Both the position numbers and the translations under genes were made by a program. From contig NZ_JACHIE010000002.1 of NCBI RefSeq assembly GCF_014207635.1, positions 248,001 through 312,000 on the forward strand: a stretch of 64,000 nt of DNA. Reading direction: 5' to 3'. The notes beneath the pieces were generated by a model. It made no database searches. It was given only the letters and a program-made list of their open reading frames with translations, and had not been told where the DNA came from. Each line of letters opens with the position of its first letter. The stretch's first letter is position 1. Positions 47,233 to 56,117 of the stretch are shown piece by piece. The stretch is from Acetobacter lovaniensis. Its GTDB lineage: Bacteria > Pseudomonadota > Alphaproteobacteria > Acetobacterales > Acetobacteraceae.

Positions 47233-47370
47233 GTGAAAGGCAATTTGACTTCGGACGTCAGGTCAGGAAACGCCGGACTGTTCTGGCGTCTCCTGTTGCG
47301 CGGTCGCAGAGAACTGGGCCAATTCAAAGTGAATATCGCCGGAAACGAAGGCGACTCCCAGCGGCTCTGA
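47233..47370 (+). CDS. Small ORF with strong ribosome binding site, upstream of the autotransporter
   Basis: AAGGAGGTG at about 47219-47227 precedes a GTG at 47233 opening a 45-codon frame (begins MKGNLTSDVRSGNAG, then LFWRLLLRGRRELGQFK). The peptide is basic with a short hydrophobic LFWRLLL segment. It could be a leader peptide or small protein made before the adhesin. The Shine-Dalgarno match is the main support; an antisense 84-codon frame also covers the area. Confidence 0.4.
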   Translation: MKGNLTSDVRSGNAGLFWRLLLRGRRELGQFKVNIAGNEGDSQRL

Positions 47371-47548
47371 TGTTGGGCAGGCGAGATACTGTCTGGTCGC
47401 TCTCATACGCGCACGCGGCGCTTTACCTGATGACAGTGAAGCCAATACTTCCTGTAATACTTTATTAATTTTCAAAGTTTTGCAGAAAAACAGGTCATTC
47501 CGCAGTGAAGTGGCCAATTTTTCATGCAGGCACGCAAATGCGGGAAAA

Positions 47549-50500
47549 ATGGAAATGGTTGCTATTTCGCGGAACCGGAAAAATCCGGTTGCATCCTATT
47601 GTGGTGCGGTGAAGATTGGGTTTCTGACAACTCTTTTATGCGGAGTAGCGGCTCAGGCTTTTTCTCCCGCCTATGCACAGACCGCATACCCAAACACTGT
47701 CACGTTTTCTCCTTCCGGCTCGTCCAGTTTATCGACCATTATTGCGGATACCGTCTCTGGCCCCGTGTCCGTGCTCATGAATGGTACAGGCGTACAGAGT
47801 CTGTCGGACGTGAATACCTACACAGGGGCCACCACCATCAGTAACGGCACCCTTGCCCTGATTGGCAGTGGTTCCATTGCCTCCTCCGCCGGGGTGCATA
47901 ACAACGCGACACTGGATATTTCGGGGAGTACACAAAGCTCTGTATCCATTCAGTCTCTGGATGGAACGGGAAATATTGTCACTGGCAGTAACACGGATAG
48001 TCATAATTCAGATATTACCATTACAAATGGGAACAGTACATTCGGCAATACATTTTCTGGATATATTTCTGGCAGTGGCGGTCTGCTGATTTCAGGTGGT
48101 TCGGAAACACTCACCGGGGATAATGTCTACAGCGGATCCACAGGTGTTGCATCAGGAGCCACGTTGACTGTTTCCGATGGTGCTTCCCTGGATGGCACAA
48201 ACAACATCCAAAATGACGGAACAATCGTTGTTGATAATGCTTACATCACCGTTCCAGACAACACGGGAGCAAACTGGACAGGTGTTATCGCGACTGGCTT
48301 TGATAGCGGTTCCACCGCAAATATGACGTTACAAAATGGAAGTATCATTAATTCGACCTGGGGTACTTTGACAACAGGTTTTGGGTCCGGTAGTTCCGGC
48401 ACCGTGACAGTCGATAACTCCAGTATCACAGAAAGTGTTGTTGTCGCCGGGGAGCATGGCAGTGGCGCCATCTCGATCCAGAACGGAGGTTCCGTGGCTG
48501 CGAACCGTGTTATACTGGGCAATCAGAGCACAGGAAGTGGCCGTCTTGCTGTAACGGGGGCTGGTTCACAATTAAACATTGGTTCTGACGGCCTGTACGT
48601 GAACGCTGATGGTTCCGGTACGATTTCCATCCAGGATGGAGGCATAATCAGTTCCGCCGGGCCTATGTCTTTCGGGGATGGCAGCACAGTTGCCTCTGGC
48701 AGCACTGGTACCCTGACCGTTGCTCAGGGAGGCACGCTGGAAGTAGGCGGCACGAATGGTATTGTCGATAACGAAGGGGCTAGTGGTCGTTATGCGTTCA
48801 ATCTGGCAGGTGGCACGCTGGAGGTTGACAATACGGACCTGACAACCTCCGTAAACATGACACTGGTTGATGGCACGAACTCGACGGTTAATAGCCTGAA
48901 CACGACAACCCTGTCCGGCGTCCTGTCAGGTAACGGCAGCTTGACCGCAGCAGGTGGGGGCTCGCTTGTTTTAACGGGAGCGAACACCTACACGGGAAAT
49001 ACGCTGGTGACCGGAAACCTGACTGTTTCTGGCGGTGGTTCCCTGAATGGCACAAACAGTATCATGGACGAAGCCGCAGTCGTTCTTGATAATGGTCACG
49101 TCACTATTCCAGCCAACACGGGAGCAAACGGGACTGGTGTTGTCGCCGTTGGGGTCAATAACAAGAACGGTAGCATGACTTTGGAAAATGGCAGCACCAT
49201 TGTTTCACCAACAGGTACGCTGGCAACAGGTTGGGACGCGTCCAACAGCGGCTCGGTGACTGTAGATAATTCCAGTATCCAGGAAGGCAGTGTTGTCGTT
49301 GGAGAGGCGGGAAATGGCACTATCACGATCAAGAACGGTAGCACGGTAACCGCGGACAAGGTTGTTCTGGGCAATCAGGCTGGCACAAGTAGTGGCCTTC
49401 TTGAGGTCACCGGAACCGGGTCACAGTTAAATGCCGGTTCCGGTGGCGTGTATGTGAATGCAGGCGGGACTGGTACCATTTATGTTGATGAAGGTGGCAC
49501 GCTCAACTCCGCCGGACCGATTTCTTTTGGAGATGGTTCCACCGACACATCTGGCAGTTGGGGTGTTCTGGCGGTTGGCGCGGGTAGTACAATCGCAGTT
49601 GGCGGCACAAATGGTATTGTTGATAATGAGGGAAGTGCTGGTAGTTATGCATTCTACCTGGCAGGCGGCACACTGAAGGATACGGGCTCCGACCTGACAA
49701 GCGCGGTCAATATCTCATTACTCTTTAGCTCGAACTCAACCGTTGATACGAATGGCCTGAACACGACCCTGTCCGGTGTTCTTTCTGGTGATGGCTCCAG
49801 TCTGACAAAGGCCGGTTCGGGCACACTGCTTCTGTCCGGTCAGAATACCTATACCGGGGGCACGGACATTACGGGGGGAACTCTGCTCGGAACGACTTCC
49901 AGCTTCGGTTCGGGCGGGATCGTGGATGACGCCGCGCTGGAAGTCGCGCAGGAGACATCTGGCATTCTGGAAAACCCCCTTTCAGGAAATGGGTCTTTTA
50001 CGAAATCCGGATCAGGTTCAGTCGGGATCGAAGGGGATGACAGCGCCTTTACCGGAGCGACCAGTATTGTCGGGGGCACACTGGACGTAGGTGGCTCCCT
50101 GGCCAACTCGGCTGTCAGCGTCAGTAACGGCGGCACGCTGGCCGGTACGGGTACGGTCGGAAACACGCAGATTATCGCAGGGGGTATTCTTGCACCGGCC
50201 AGTAGCGGCCAGATCGGCACCATGACTGTCAATGGCAATCTGGGCATGACAGCCGGATCGACCCTCGCCATTGACGCGGCCGGAACACCCACAGGTGCAG
50301 GCCTGTCCGTGAATGGCACGTCCTATCAGCGGATGAGCAGTGATCTGGTGAATGTCATGGGAGCAGTCACCCTTTCTGGTGGAACAGTGCGCCTGAATGT
50401 GGCTGGCGCGCCGACACTGCAATATGGTCAGGCTTACCAGATTGTTTCGTCAGCGCAGGGCGTGTCCGGTCGCTATGACGGATTGACCACCAATCTGGGC

Positions 50501-51718
50501 AATACGTACACATTCCTGACGCCCTCTCTGGTTTATGGAGCGGAGAGTGTCGATGTCATGCAGGCCCGCAACGCTGTTACCTTCGCCTCTGTGGGGCATA
50601 GCCGTAATGAACGGACGACAGGCGGGGCGCTGGACAGCCTGCCAGCGGATAACCCCGTGGCTGATGCTGTTTCGCAGTTAGGTGCGCAGGGTGCGCGCAC
50701 GGCTTTTAACGCCCTGTCGGGCGAGGTTCATGCTTCGGCCCGTACAGCGCTTATTCAGGACAGTTTCTTTGTCAGGCAGGCAGCGCTGGACCGGCTGGGT
50801 AATGCCGGGTGCGACAGCGCCTCGGCCGATGGCACCATCCGCACGGCGGACCTGCGCACCCAGCGTGATGACGGATGCCACGCGGACAGGGCCATGCTGT
50901 GGGGCGAAGCCTATGGCAGCCTTGGCCATAACGCGGGCGATGGCAACGCCGCGACCATGCAACATTCAACCGCGGGTTTTGTCATGGGGGTGGATGCGCC
51001 GGTCATGGAAACATGGCGCGTGGGGGGGCTGGTCAGCTATGGCCGCTCCATGTTTGATATCGGAACCGGGCGCGCCTCATCTGGGCATAGTAACAATGTC
51101 TCGGTTGGCGGCTATGCGGGCACACACTGGGGGCGTCTCAACCTGCGGCTGGGGGCGACCTATACGTGGGACATGCTCAGCACGAGCCGGACGGTAGCAA
51201 TTCCGGGGCTGGGTGAGCGTCTGAGCAGCGGCTATCTGGGCGGCACGGCGCAAGGCTTTGGCGAACTCAGCTACAGGCTGCACGCAGGCAGAAGCATTAT
51301 CGAACCTTTTGGCAATGTCGCCTATGTCAACCTGCATACCGACAGTTATCATGAACATGGCAATGCGGGGGCGGTGAACGGAAAAGCCACGGATACCGGG
51401 GTCACGTTCTCCACATTCGGTCTGCGTGTTTCTTCGGCCATACGGGTAGGAAAGCTGGTGCTGGTGCCCCACGGCATGCTGGCCTACCGCCACGCCTTCG
51501 GGCTGACGGTGCCGACCCAGCGCCAGACCTTCGCCAGCATGGGGAGCGCTGGAATGGACATTGCCGGGGTTGCCCTGTCCACCAATGCCGCAGTGCTGGA
51601 TACGGGGCTGACTGCGCGCCTGACAGACCGGATTGATGTCGGGCTTTCCTATATTGGCCAATATGGCAACCAGTCCGTGGAAAGCGGCGCCAAGGCCCAT
51701 GTCCGCTTTCAGTTCTGA
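47549..51718 (+). CDS. Large autotransporter adhesin with duplicated passenger region
   Basis: This type V secreted protein of about 1389 aa starts at the ATG 47549; an in-frame TTG at 47480 would add 23 residues. The N-terminus has an extended signal peptide (basic RNRKNP region, then KIGFLTTLLCGVAAQAFSPA and cleavage near AYA). The passenger is Gly/Ser/Thr/Asn-rich beta-helix with autotransporter-associated repeats such as LTGANTYTGNT and LSGQNTYTGGT. A unit of about 286 residues occurs twice in tandem (about 48110-48965 and 48970-49840). The C-terminal roughly 280 residues form the autotransporter beta-barrel, ending VRFQF. A role in adhesion or aggregation is inferred. Confidence 0.92.
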   Translation: MEMVAISRNRKNPVASYCGAVKIGFLTTLLCGVAAQAFSPAYAQTAYPNTVTFSPSGSSSLSTIIADTVSGPVSVLMNGTGVQSLSDVNTYTGATTISNGTLALIGSGSIASSAGVHNNATLDISGSTQSSVSIQSLDGTGNIVTGSNTDSHNSDITITNGNSTFGNTFSGYISGSGGLLISGGSETLTGDNVYSGSTGVASGATLTVSDGASLDGTNNIQNDGTIVVDNAYITVPDNTGANWTGVIATGFDSGSTANMTLQNGSIINSTWGTLTTGFGSGSSGTVTVDNSSITESVVVAGEHGSGAISIQNGGSVAANRVILGNQSTGSGRLAVTGAGSQLNIGSDGLYVNADGSGTISIQDGGIISSAGPMSFGDGSTVASGSTGTLTVAQGGTLEVGGTNGIVDNEGASGRYAFNLAGGTLEVDNTDLTTSVNMTLVDGTNSTVNSLNTTTLSGVLSGNGSLTAAGGGSLVLTGANTYTGNTLVTGNLTVSGGGSLNGTNSIMDEAAVVLDNGHVTIPANTGANGTGVVAVGVNNKNGSMTLENGSTIVSPTGTLATGWDASNSGSVTVDNSSIQEGSVVVGEAGNGTITIKNGSTVTADKVVLGNQAGTSSGLLEVTGTGSQLNAGSGGVYVNAGGTGTIYVDEGGTLNSAGPISFGDGSTDTSGSWGVLAVGAGSTIAVGGTNGIVDNEGSAGSYAFYLAGGTLKDTGSDLTSAVNISLLFSSNSTVDTNGLNTTLSGVLSGDGSSLTKAGSGTLLLSGQNTYTGGTDITGGTLLGTTSSFGSGGIVDDAALEVAQETSGILENPLSGNGSFTKSGSGSVGIEGDDSAFTGATSIVGGTLDVGGSLANSAVSVSNGGTLAGTGTVGNTQIIAGGILAPASSGQIGTMTVNGNLGMTAGSTLAIDAAGTPTGAGLSVNGTSYQRMSSDLVNVMGAVTLSGGTVRLNVAGAPTLQYGQAYQIVSSAQGVSGRYDGLTTNLGNTYTFLTPSLVYGAESVDVMQARNAVTFASVGHSRNERTTGGALDSLPADNPVADAVSQLGAQGARTAFNALSGEVHASARTALIQDSFFVRQAALDRLGNAGCDSASADGTIRTADLRTQRDDGCHADRAMLWGEAYGSLGHNAGDGNAATMQHSTAGFVMGVDAPVMETWRVGGLVSYGRSMFDIGTGRASSGHSNNVSVGGYAGTHWGRLNLRLGATYTWDMLSTSRTVAIPGLGERLSSGYLGGTAQGFGELSYRLHAGRSIIEPFGNVAYVNLHTDSYHEHGNAGAVNGKATDTGVTFSTFGLRVSSAIRVGKLVLVPHGMLAYRHAFGLTVPTQRQTFASMGSAGMDIAGVALSTNAAVLDTGLTARLTDRIDVGLSYIGQYGNQSVESGAKAHVRFQF
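48110..49840 (+). repeat. Tandem duplication inside the autotransporter passenger
   Basis: Two successive blocks of about 860 bases encode parallel segments: GTNNIQNDG, TVDNSSI, VILGNQ, FGDGST, GTNGIVDNEG, LSGVLSGNGS in the first, and GTNSIMDEA, TVDNSSI, VVLGNQ, FGDGST, GTNGIVDNEG, LSGVLSGDGS in the second. Protein identity is high but not complete, so the duplication is not recent. Confidence 0.85.
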
Positions 51719-51731
51719 TCTTATGTGACTA

Positions 51732-51769
51732 CCGTGTGGTCTGCTCGGAAAGGCTGGCAGACCACACGG
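51732..51769 (+). terminator. Long hairpin after the autotransporter
   Basis: A perfect 12-bp stem (CCGTGTGGTCTG and CAGACCACACGG) with a 14-base loop lies 14 bases after the autotransporter stop. No T-run follows, so it may terminate weakly or protect the transcript end. Confidence 0.55.
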
Positions 51770-51821
51770 CTGATGGGGTCTGGAGGATCAGCCTGAGGCT
51801 GCTCCCCTGCCCCTACCGCTC

Positions 51822-52658
51822 TTAAAACTCCTCGTATGTCGCGGGGTCCTGCCCGAAGGAGCGCCCATCGGGGCGGGCCAGAGTGGCGATGTCCTTCATG
51901 TCCTGATCCGTCAGTTCAAAATCGAACACGGACATGTTCTCCACCTGCCGCTCACGGTGCGATGCCTTGGGAATGGGCACGGAACCAACCTGCACATGCC
52001 AGCGCAGCACAATCTGGGCCGGGGTTTTGCCCAGCCGTCTGGCTATGCCTGCTATCAGCTCATCAGACAGGATTTTGCCACCCCGGCCAATCGGGCTCCA
52101 GCCTTCGGTCACAATACCGTGCTTCTGGTGGTAGGCCCGCATATCGTCCTGTGGAAAGTAGGGCGAAAGCTCGATCTGGTTGATGGTGGGCAGCACGCCT
52201 GTTTCGGCATGCAGCCTGTCCAGATGTTCAGCCAGAAAGTTGCATACGGCAATGGAGCGCACATAACCGCGCTTTTGCGCCTCGATCAGGGCCTGCCATG
52301 CCTCCACATACAGGCCCTGCTTGGGGTTGGGCCAGTGGATGAAATACTGATCATAATAATCCAGCCCGGCGCGGTAGAGGGATTCCTCAATACAGGCAAG
52401 GGCTTCATCATATTTCTGGTGGCGGCCGGGCAGTTTGGAGGCAATGCTCAATTCCTCGCGTGCGCGCCCGCTTTTGCGTATGGCCTCACCCACGGCCCCT
52501 TCGTTTTCGTAATTAAATGCACTGTCCAGCGCACGGTAGCCGACATCAAGCGCACTGAGCATGCTCTGCACGCCTGCCGCACCATTTAATTTGTATGTAC
52601 CAAAAGCTATAACAGGAAAGCTCCGGCCATCGTTCAGGGTTAGTTCAGGAATGCTCAC
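51822..52658 (-). CDS. Aldo/keto reductase
   Basis: A cytoplasmic NADPH-dependent reductase of aldehydes and ketones. I use the GTG at 52658, preceded by AAGGAG nine bases away, giving 278 aa that begin MSIPELTLNDGRSFPVIAFG; the open frame to 52706 lacks such a site. The AKR tetrad is visible: Asp and Tyr in DSAFNYENEGAVG, Lys in SIASKLPGR, His in YDQYFIHWPNPK. The phosphate-binding end is VPIPKASHRERQVEN. Neighbouring amine dehydrogenase produces aldehydes, but the gap of about 170 bases and the family breadth leave the substrate open. Confidence 0.92.
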   Translation of the reverse strand: MSIPELTLNDGRSFPVIAFGTYKLNGAAGVQSMLSALDVGYRALDSAFNYENEGAVGEAIRKSGRAREELSIASKLPGRHQKYDEALACIEESLYRAGLDYYDQYFIHWPNPKQGLYVEAWQALIEAQKRGYVRSIAVCNFLAEHLDRLHAETGVLPTINQIELSPYFPQDDMRAYHQKHGIVTEGWSPIGRGGKILSDELIAGIARRLGKTPAQIVLRWHVQVGSVPIPKASHRERQVENMSVFDFELTDQDMKDIATLARPDGRSFGQDPATYEEF

Positions 52659-52827
52659 GCCTGCGTTCTCCTTGAGTATGGATGGACCCCGCGCAGTCCC
52701 CCGCACGGATTAACTTCAACACGTCTGTGTGCATGAAGGTTCCGCCATCCACAAGGCCGGAACAGGCAGGCCGGGTACGCATGGTACGCTGGCACACGGC
52801 ACAAAGGACCGTGCGCCAGCACTCCTT

Positions 52828-53442
52828 TTACGTGCTGGCGTGGGCTGCTTTGCGGTTATGGGCGATATAGGCCTGCACCGTGTCAAACCCGCTCTCCCAC
52901 GCATTAAGCAGGCTTTCAAGATGTTCACGGTTGTTCACCAGCCCGCGTGCGATCAGCACCCCCTGCTGATCGAGCAGGAAGGCGGCTGGCAGCTTGTCCA
53001 CTTCCAGCGCACGGCCCAAGGCAGGGTCGTTTATGAACAGGGCGGGTGGTGTGGCGGTCTGCTGAGCAAAAAGGGTTTGTGCTGCTGCGTTATCATCCCC
53101 CGCCAGAACCAGTTCCAACTGCTCCTTGGCGCAGAAGCTGCGCGCAATGGGTATGACCTTGCGCGAGATCGGGCAGGTCGCCGACACAAACAGCAGCAGG
53201 CGGGGCATGGCCCCACCAGCCAGAGCCATGGCCTGCCCATCCAGCGTTGCAAAGGAGCCTGCGGGGGCCATATCCCCCGGCTGGGGGCCGCGTGTATTTG
53301 TCAGCGCACCCACAGGTGCGATTTCCTGAAAAAGCCTGCGCAGCCTGAGCACCATGCGATACGCCACAAAAAACGCGACACACAGCAGCAGGCTCAGCAT
53401 GGCGTTTGCAAGGACTAGCGTTTGCAGGCTGGCCTGTGTCAT
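52828..53442 (-). CDS. MauD-like thioredoxin-fold membrane protein with CPIS motif
   Basis: A 204-aa protein with an N-terminal membrane anchor (LVLANAMLSLLLCVAFFVAY) and a periplasmic thioredoxin-like domain. At the active-site position it reads FVSATCPISRKVIPIARSFC, that is CPIS instead of the CPVC of true MauD/AauD (compare the paralogue at 56104). One Cys of the redox pair is thus replaced by Ser. It follows the porin gene by 30 bases as the last gene of the amine-dehydrogenase unit. A role in small-subunit disulfide formation or isomerisation, or a chaperone function, is inferred. Confidence 0.82.
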   Translation of the reverse strand: MTQASLQTLVLANAMLSLLLCVAFFVAYRMVLRLRRLFQEIAPVGALTNTRGPQPGDMAPAGSFATLDGQAMALAGGAMPRLLLFVSATCPISRKVIPIARSFCAKEQLELVLAGDDNAAAQTLFAQQTATPPALFINDPALGRALEVDKLPAAFLLDQQGVLIARGLVNNREHLESLLNAWESGFDTVQAYIAHNRKAAHAST

Positions 53443-53472
53443 GCCTGCGCCTTCCCCCCCGGTACGGGCATA

Positions 53473-54834
53473 TCAGTAAGACCAGATGGCATCGCAACTG
53501 AACCAGAACATGTTGTTGGTGCCGTTATTGGCCAAATTGACGTTTGGATCATCCGTGGGAGAAACACGGTTGAACGGACGGGTGCCATTGAGCGACTTGT
53601 CCAGCCGCACTTCGGGGCGAAGGGAAAAGCTGCCGCGTGGCAGCTTGAGGAACTCCGGCCGGTAGGTCACGCCCACGGTCAGTTCCCCATACGTCGTGCC
53701 GGGCGCCTGATCGTAGGAGTAAGGCCGCCCGCGCAGTTCGTTCACGTAGGACATGGGGGAGGTATTCGCCCCCACAAGCTGGCCGTTATTGTCACGGAAG
53801 ATTTCACCACGCGCGTTAAAGGTCAGCGAGGGGGAGAAATCATGGGCAAAATAGGTGGTCACGCCATACACGTCATCCTGCAAATAGTCGTCGTGGTAAT
53901 AGGTGCCATTGAGCGTGATGGAGGTGGTGGTGTTCAGTTTGTACGTAGCCAGAATATCGCCGACATATTCCATTTTCTGGTTGGCCAGATTGCCAATGGC
54001 ATACACGCTCTGCTGCGGGCCAAGATAGGCAATGGCCGCCACATCCAGATTGCCATCGGCCAGGCCGGTAAGCTGCACGCCAAAATACCCTTTGGGGCGT
54101 TTGTTGTTTTTGGCACCGCCAAATGTGGTGGAGTTACCCGCATTAACCCCCATGACCCAGGCAACCGTGTCGGTCATATGCCATGTGGCCAGCACGCCCA
54201 CGGTTTCAAACGGCACAATATAATCGGATGAATAGTTGTAGGAATAAAAAGGACGTTCCAGCGCATCCGTCCCCTCAAAGCCCTGAATACCGTATTGCTG
54301 GCCAATCTGCAGGTCTATGCCGCCCTTGCTCAGCCAGGGAAGATGCGCATCAATATGGGCCTGTGTCGGCGCCCACTGGTATATGCCCGTCAGATTGCCA
54401 TCGCCCATGCCAATGGTCGGGTTAAAGCGGGCGTCCGAACCGTACAGCACCTCGAACACAAACCCGATGCCATAACCGCCGCCGATGTCGGTCGTGGGGT
54501 GGGAGAGTGTACCCGTAATCTGGTTCAGGGTAGCCGTGTTGGCGCGGTCCACGTAGGACTGTGCCCAGTTACGGCCTGTATGTGTCCACGGGTTGCCGTT
54601 TACGCCAGCTTCGACCACAAGGTGGCCTTCCAGATCATCAAACCATGTATGGTTCTTGGAGGTTTTAAGATTAACCTCCTCCTTGTCCGCCTGTGCTTTT
54701 TCCGCAGGAGTTTCTTCCAGCACCAGCGGGCGTGCGGAATCACCGGGAATTACTTTTTCCTGCGCCAGAGCGGGCAGCGCCGCCAGTTGCATGGTCAGCC
54801 ACATCCCAACGGGCAAAGGGCGGCGAAGAAACAT
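53473..54834 (-). CDS. Outer-membrane porin-like beta-barrel protein
   Basis: A 453-aa protein with a signal peptide (MFLRRPLPVGMWLTMQLAAL, cleavage near PALAQ). A barrel follows with repeated aromatic beta-strands (YGITTYFAHDFSPSLTFNAR-like stretches), ending in the aromatic IWSY. It resembles the large beta-barrel porin-2 type proteins of alphaproteobacteria. It lies between the cytochrome c and MauD-like genes of the amine dehydrogenase cluster, 192 bases after the cytochrome. It may admit amines to the periplasm (inference from position). Confidence 0.78.
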   Translation of the reverse strand: MFLRRPLPVGMWLTMQLAALPALAQEKVIPGDSARPLVLEETPAEKAQADKEEVNLKTSKNHTWFDDLEGHLVVEAGVNGNPWTHTGRNWAQSYVDRANTATLNQITGTLSHPTTDIGGGYGIGFVFEVLYGSDARFNPTIGMGDGNLTGIYQWAPTQAHIDAHLPWLSKGGIDLQIGQQYGIQGFEGTDALERPFYSYNYSSDYIVPFETVGVLATWHMTDTVAWVMGVNAGNSTTFGGAKNNKRPKGYFGVQLTGLADGNLDVAAIAYLGPQQSVYAIGNLANQKMEYVGDILATYKLNTTTSITLNGTYYHDDYLQDDVYGVTTYFAHDFSPSLTFNARGEIFRDNNGQLVGANTSPMSYVNELRGRPYSYDQAPGTTYGELTVGVTYRPEFLKLPRGSFSLRPEVRLDKSLNGTRPFNRVSPTDDPNVNLANNGTNNMFWFSCDAIWSY

Positions 54835-55026
54835 TCTTTTTTTGCTCCACAGATCAGAACCAAATTATTCAGTAAAACCCGGCCGGACAAGAGTAACAGG
54901 TCGCACCGGATACAGGCTGGATAAGAAGCAACCCGAAGTCACTTTAAGTTTTCATGTCATCCACCAGACCTGCCACAACCCGGGCCTGCTCCCTGTTGCC
55001 GCACCACCACAGGGAATACGCCGCAC

Positions 55027-55524
55027 TCACCCTTTGCCGGGTGTATGCGCGCAGGCCGCAAGCGAGCGTTCGAGCACATGCGCACGCAGGCTCATGAAGT
55101 CCGGCCCAGAAAGCGGATGCGCACGCCATGTGTGCACCTCCGCTGCCGTGTAGGGCCTGAAGCTGGGCGGTGTGCTGGCCCCACCCAGTGTGATCAGCAC
55201 AAAATTCATGACATCCGCCAGGGTCTGGTCATCACGGATCAGGGACATAGACACACCTGGCACACGCACCAGATAGGACCGCCCCTCCTCCGTGCAGGCA
55301 AAACTGCCGACAGTGTTGCGCAGCATGGGCACAAAGGTCGGGCCGGATATGCCCTCAATCCCGTGGCACCCACCACAATGCGAAACATACACAGACTGCG
55401 TATGGCTCAGGGCCGTTGCACCCGGCACGGCGTCTGGCACCGCATGGGCGCGCACGGCACCGGCCATAAGGGCCAGCACCGTAACGCAGGCAGGCAGAAC
55501 ACAACGCAACAACGCCATGCGCAT
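55027..55524 (-). CDS. Monoheme cytochrome c of the amine dehydrogenase cluster
   Basis: A periplasmic cytochrome c, 165 aa from the ATG at 55524, immediately after aauA. The signal peptide (MRMALLRCVLPACVTVLALM, cleavage near VRAHA) is followed by one heme site CGGCH at about residue 50 and a probable Met ligand in VPGVSMSLI. The aauBEDA cluster of Alcaligenes also has a cytochrome c gene just downstream of the small subunit. It probably receives electrons from the TTQ enzyme or helps cofactor maturation. It has only one heme motif, so it is not a MauG-type diheme enzyme. Confidence 0.88.
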   Translation of the reverse strand: MRMALLRCVLPACVTVLALMAGAVRAHAVPDAVPGATALSHTQSVYVSHCGGCHGIEGISGPTFVPMLRNTVGSFACTEEGRSYLVRVPGVSMSLIRDDQTLADVMNFVLITLGGASTPPSFRPYTAAEVHTWRAHPLSGPDFMSLRAHVLERSLAACAHTPGKG

Positions 55525-55526
55525 GC

Positions 55527-56117
55527 TCAGGAAGCTTTCCCGACCACGGCGGCGGTAGAGCAGTTGTACATTTCCGACGTCCCTGTGCCAAAGCACCAGA
55601 TGATGTCGTTATTGGCCATGGGGCGGTAGGAGGGCTGGTCCCCGTCCGTGCCAAGGCAGGTTACTTCGTTACACGAATCCTGACCACAGCAGTCGCGGTA
55701 GGCAATCATGTAGGAATTGCCATCCTGCGGGTTGTAGCAGCTCCCGATCCACGATGTGGGGGACGGAGCCGTGCCGGGCGGGCAGCTATGAACCCCACCG
55801 CCACAGGACGTGCACAGGTTGCCGTCAATGGCGCAATAACGCCAGTAATCGCATGCATTGGCATCCTTGACCTGCGCCTTGGCGCCAAAAGGGGTCGGAG
55901 CCTTGGAGGCAGCCTTGCCCGCAGCAGGCGCTGCTGCCGAAGCCCGGCTGACCGGCAGCAGCGGGAACAGCGGCACAGCCGCCGCAAGCCCGCCCAGACG
56001 GGCCACCACACCACGGCGGGACGTACGCCCCGCAAAGTGGCGCAGCACGGATTCAGTCATACGGTCGAACAGGGAGACATCCTGTTCCGTTTTTTGAGTG
56101 TGTTCAGAAGGCAACAT
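55527..56117 (-). CDS. aauA: Amine dehydrogenase small (TTQ) subunit
   Basis: The catalytic subunit carries the tryptophan tryptophylquinone cofactor. From the ATG at 56117 (AGGAG nine bases before it) it has a Tat signal (GRTSRRGVVARLGGLAAAVP) and a Cys-rich mature domain. CDYWRYCAIDGNLCTSCGGG, SWIGSCYN (first cofactor Trp) and NDIIWCF (second Trp) match the small subunits of aromatic amine and methylamine dehydrogenases. YRDCCG holds a conserved Asp. Oxidation of a primary amine to the aldehyde and ammonia in the periplasm is the expected reaction; aromatic versus aliphatic amine is not settled. Confidence 0.93.
   Translation of the reverse strand: MLPSEHTQKTEQDVSLFDRMTESVLRHFAGRTSRRGVVARLGGLAAAVPLFPLLPVSRASAAAPAAGKAASKAPTPFGAKAQVKDANACDYWRYCAIDGNLCTSCGGGVHSCPPGTAPSPTSWIGSCYNPQDGNSYMIAYRDCCGQDSCNEVTCLGTDGDQPSYRPMANNDIIWCFGTGTSEMYNCSTAAVVGKAS

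Noticed and set aside
47263-47517. 84-codon minus-strand frame upstream of the autotransporter
   Set aside because: It has no ribosome binding site comparable to the plus-strand small ORF in the same place and no recognisable family. It cannot be fully excluded.
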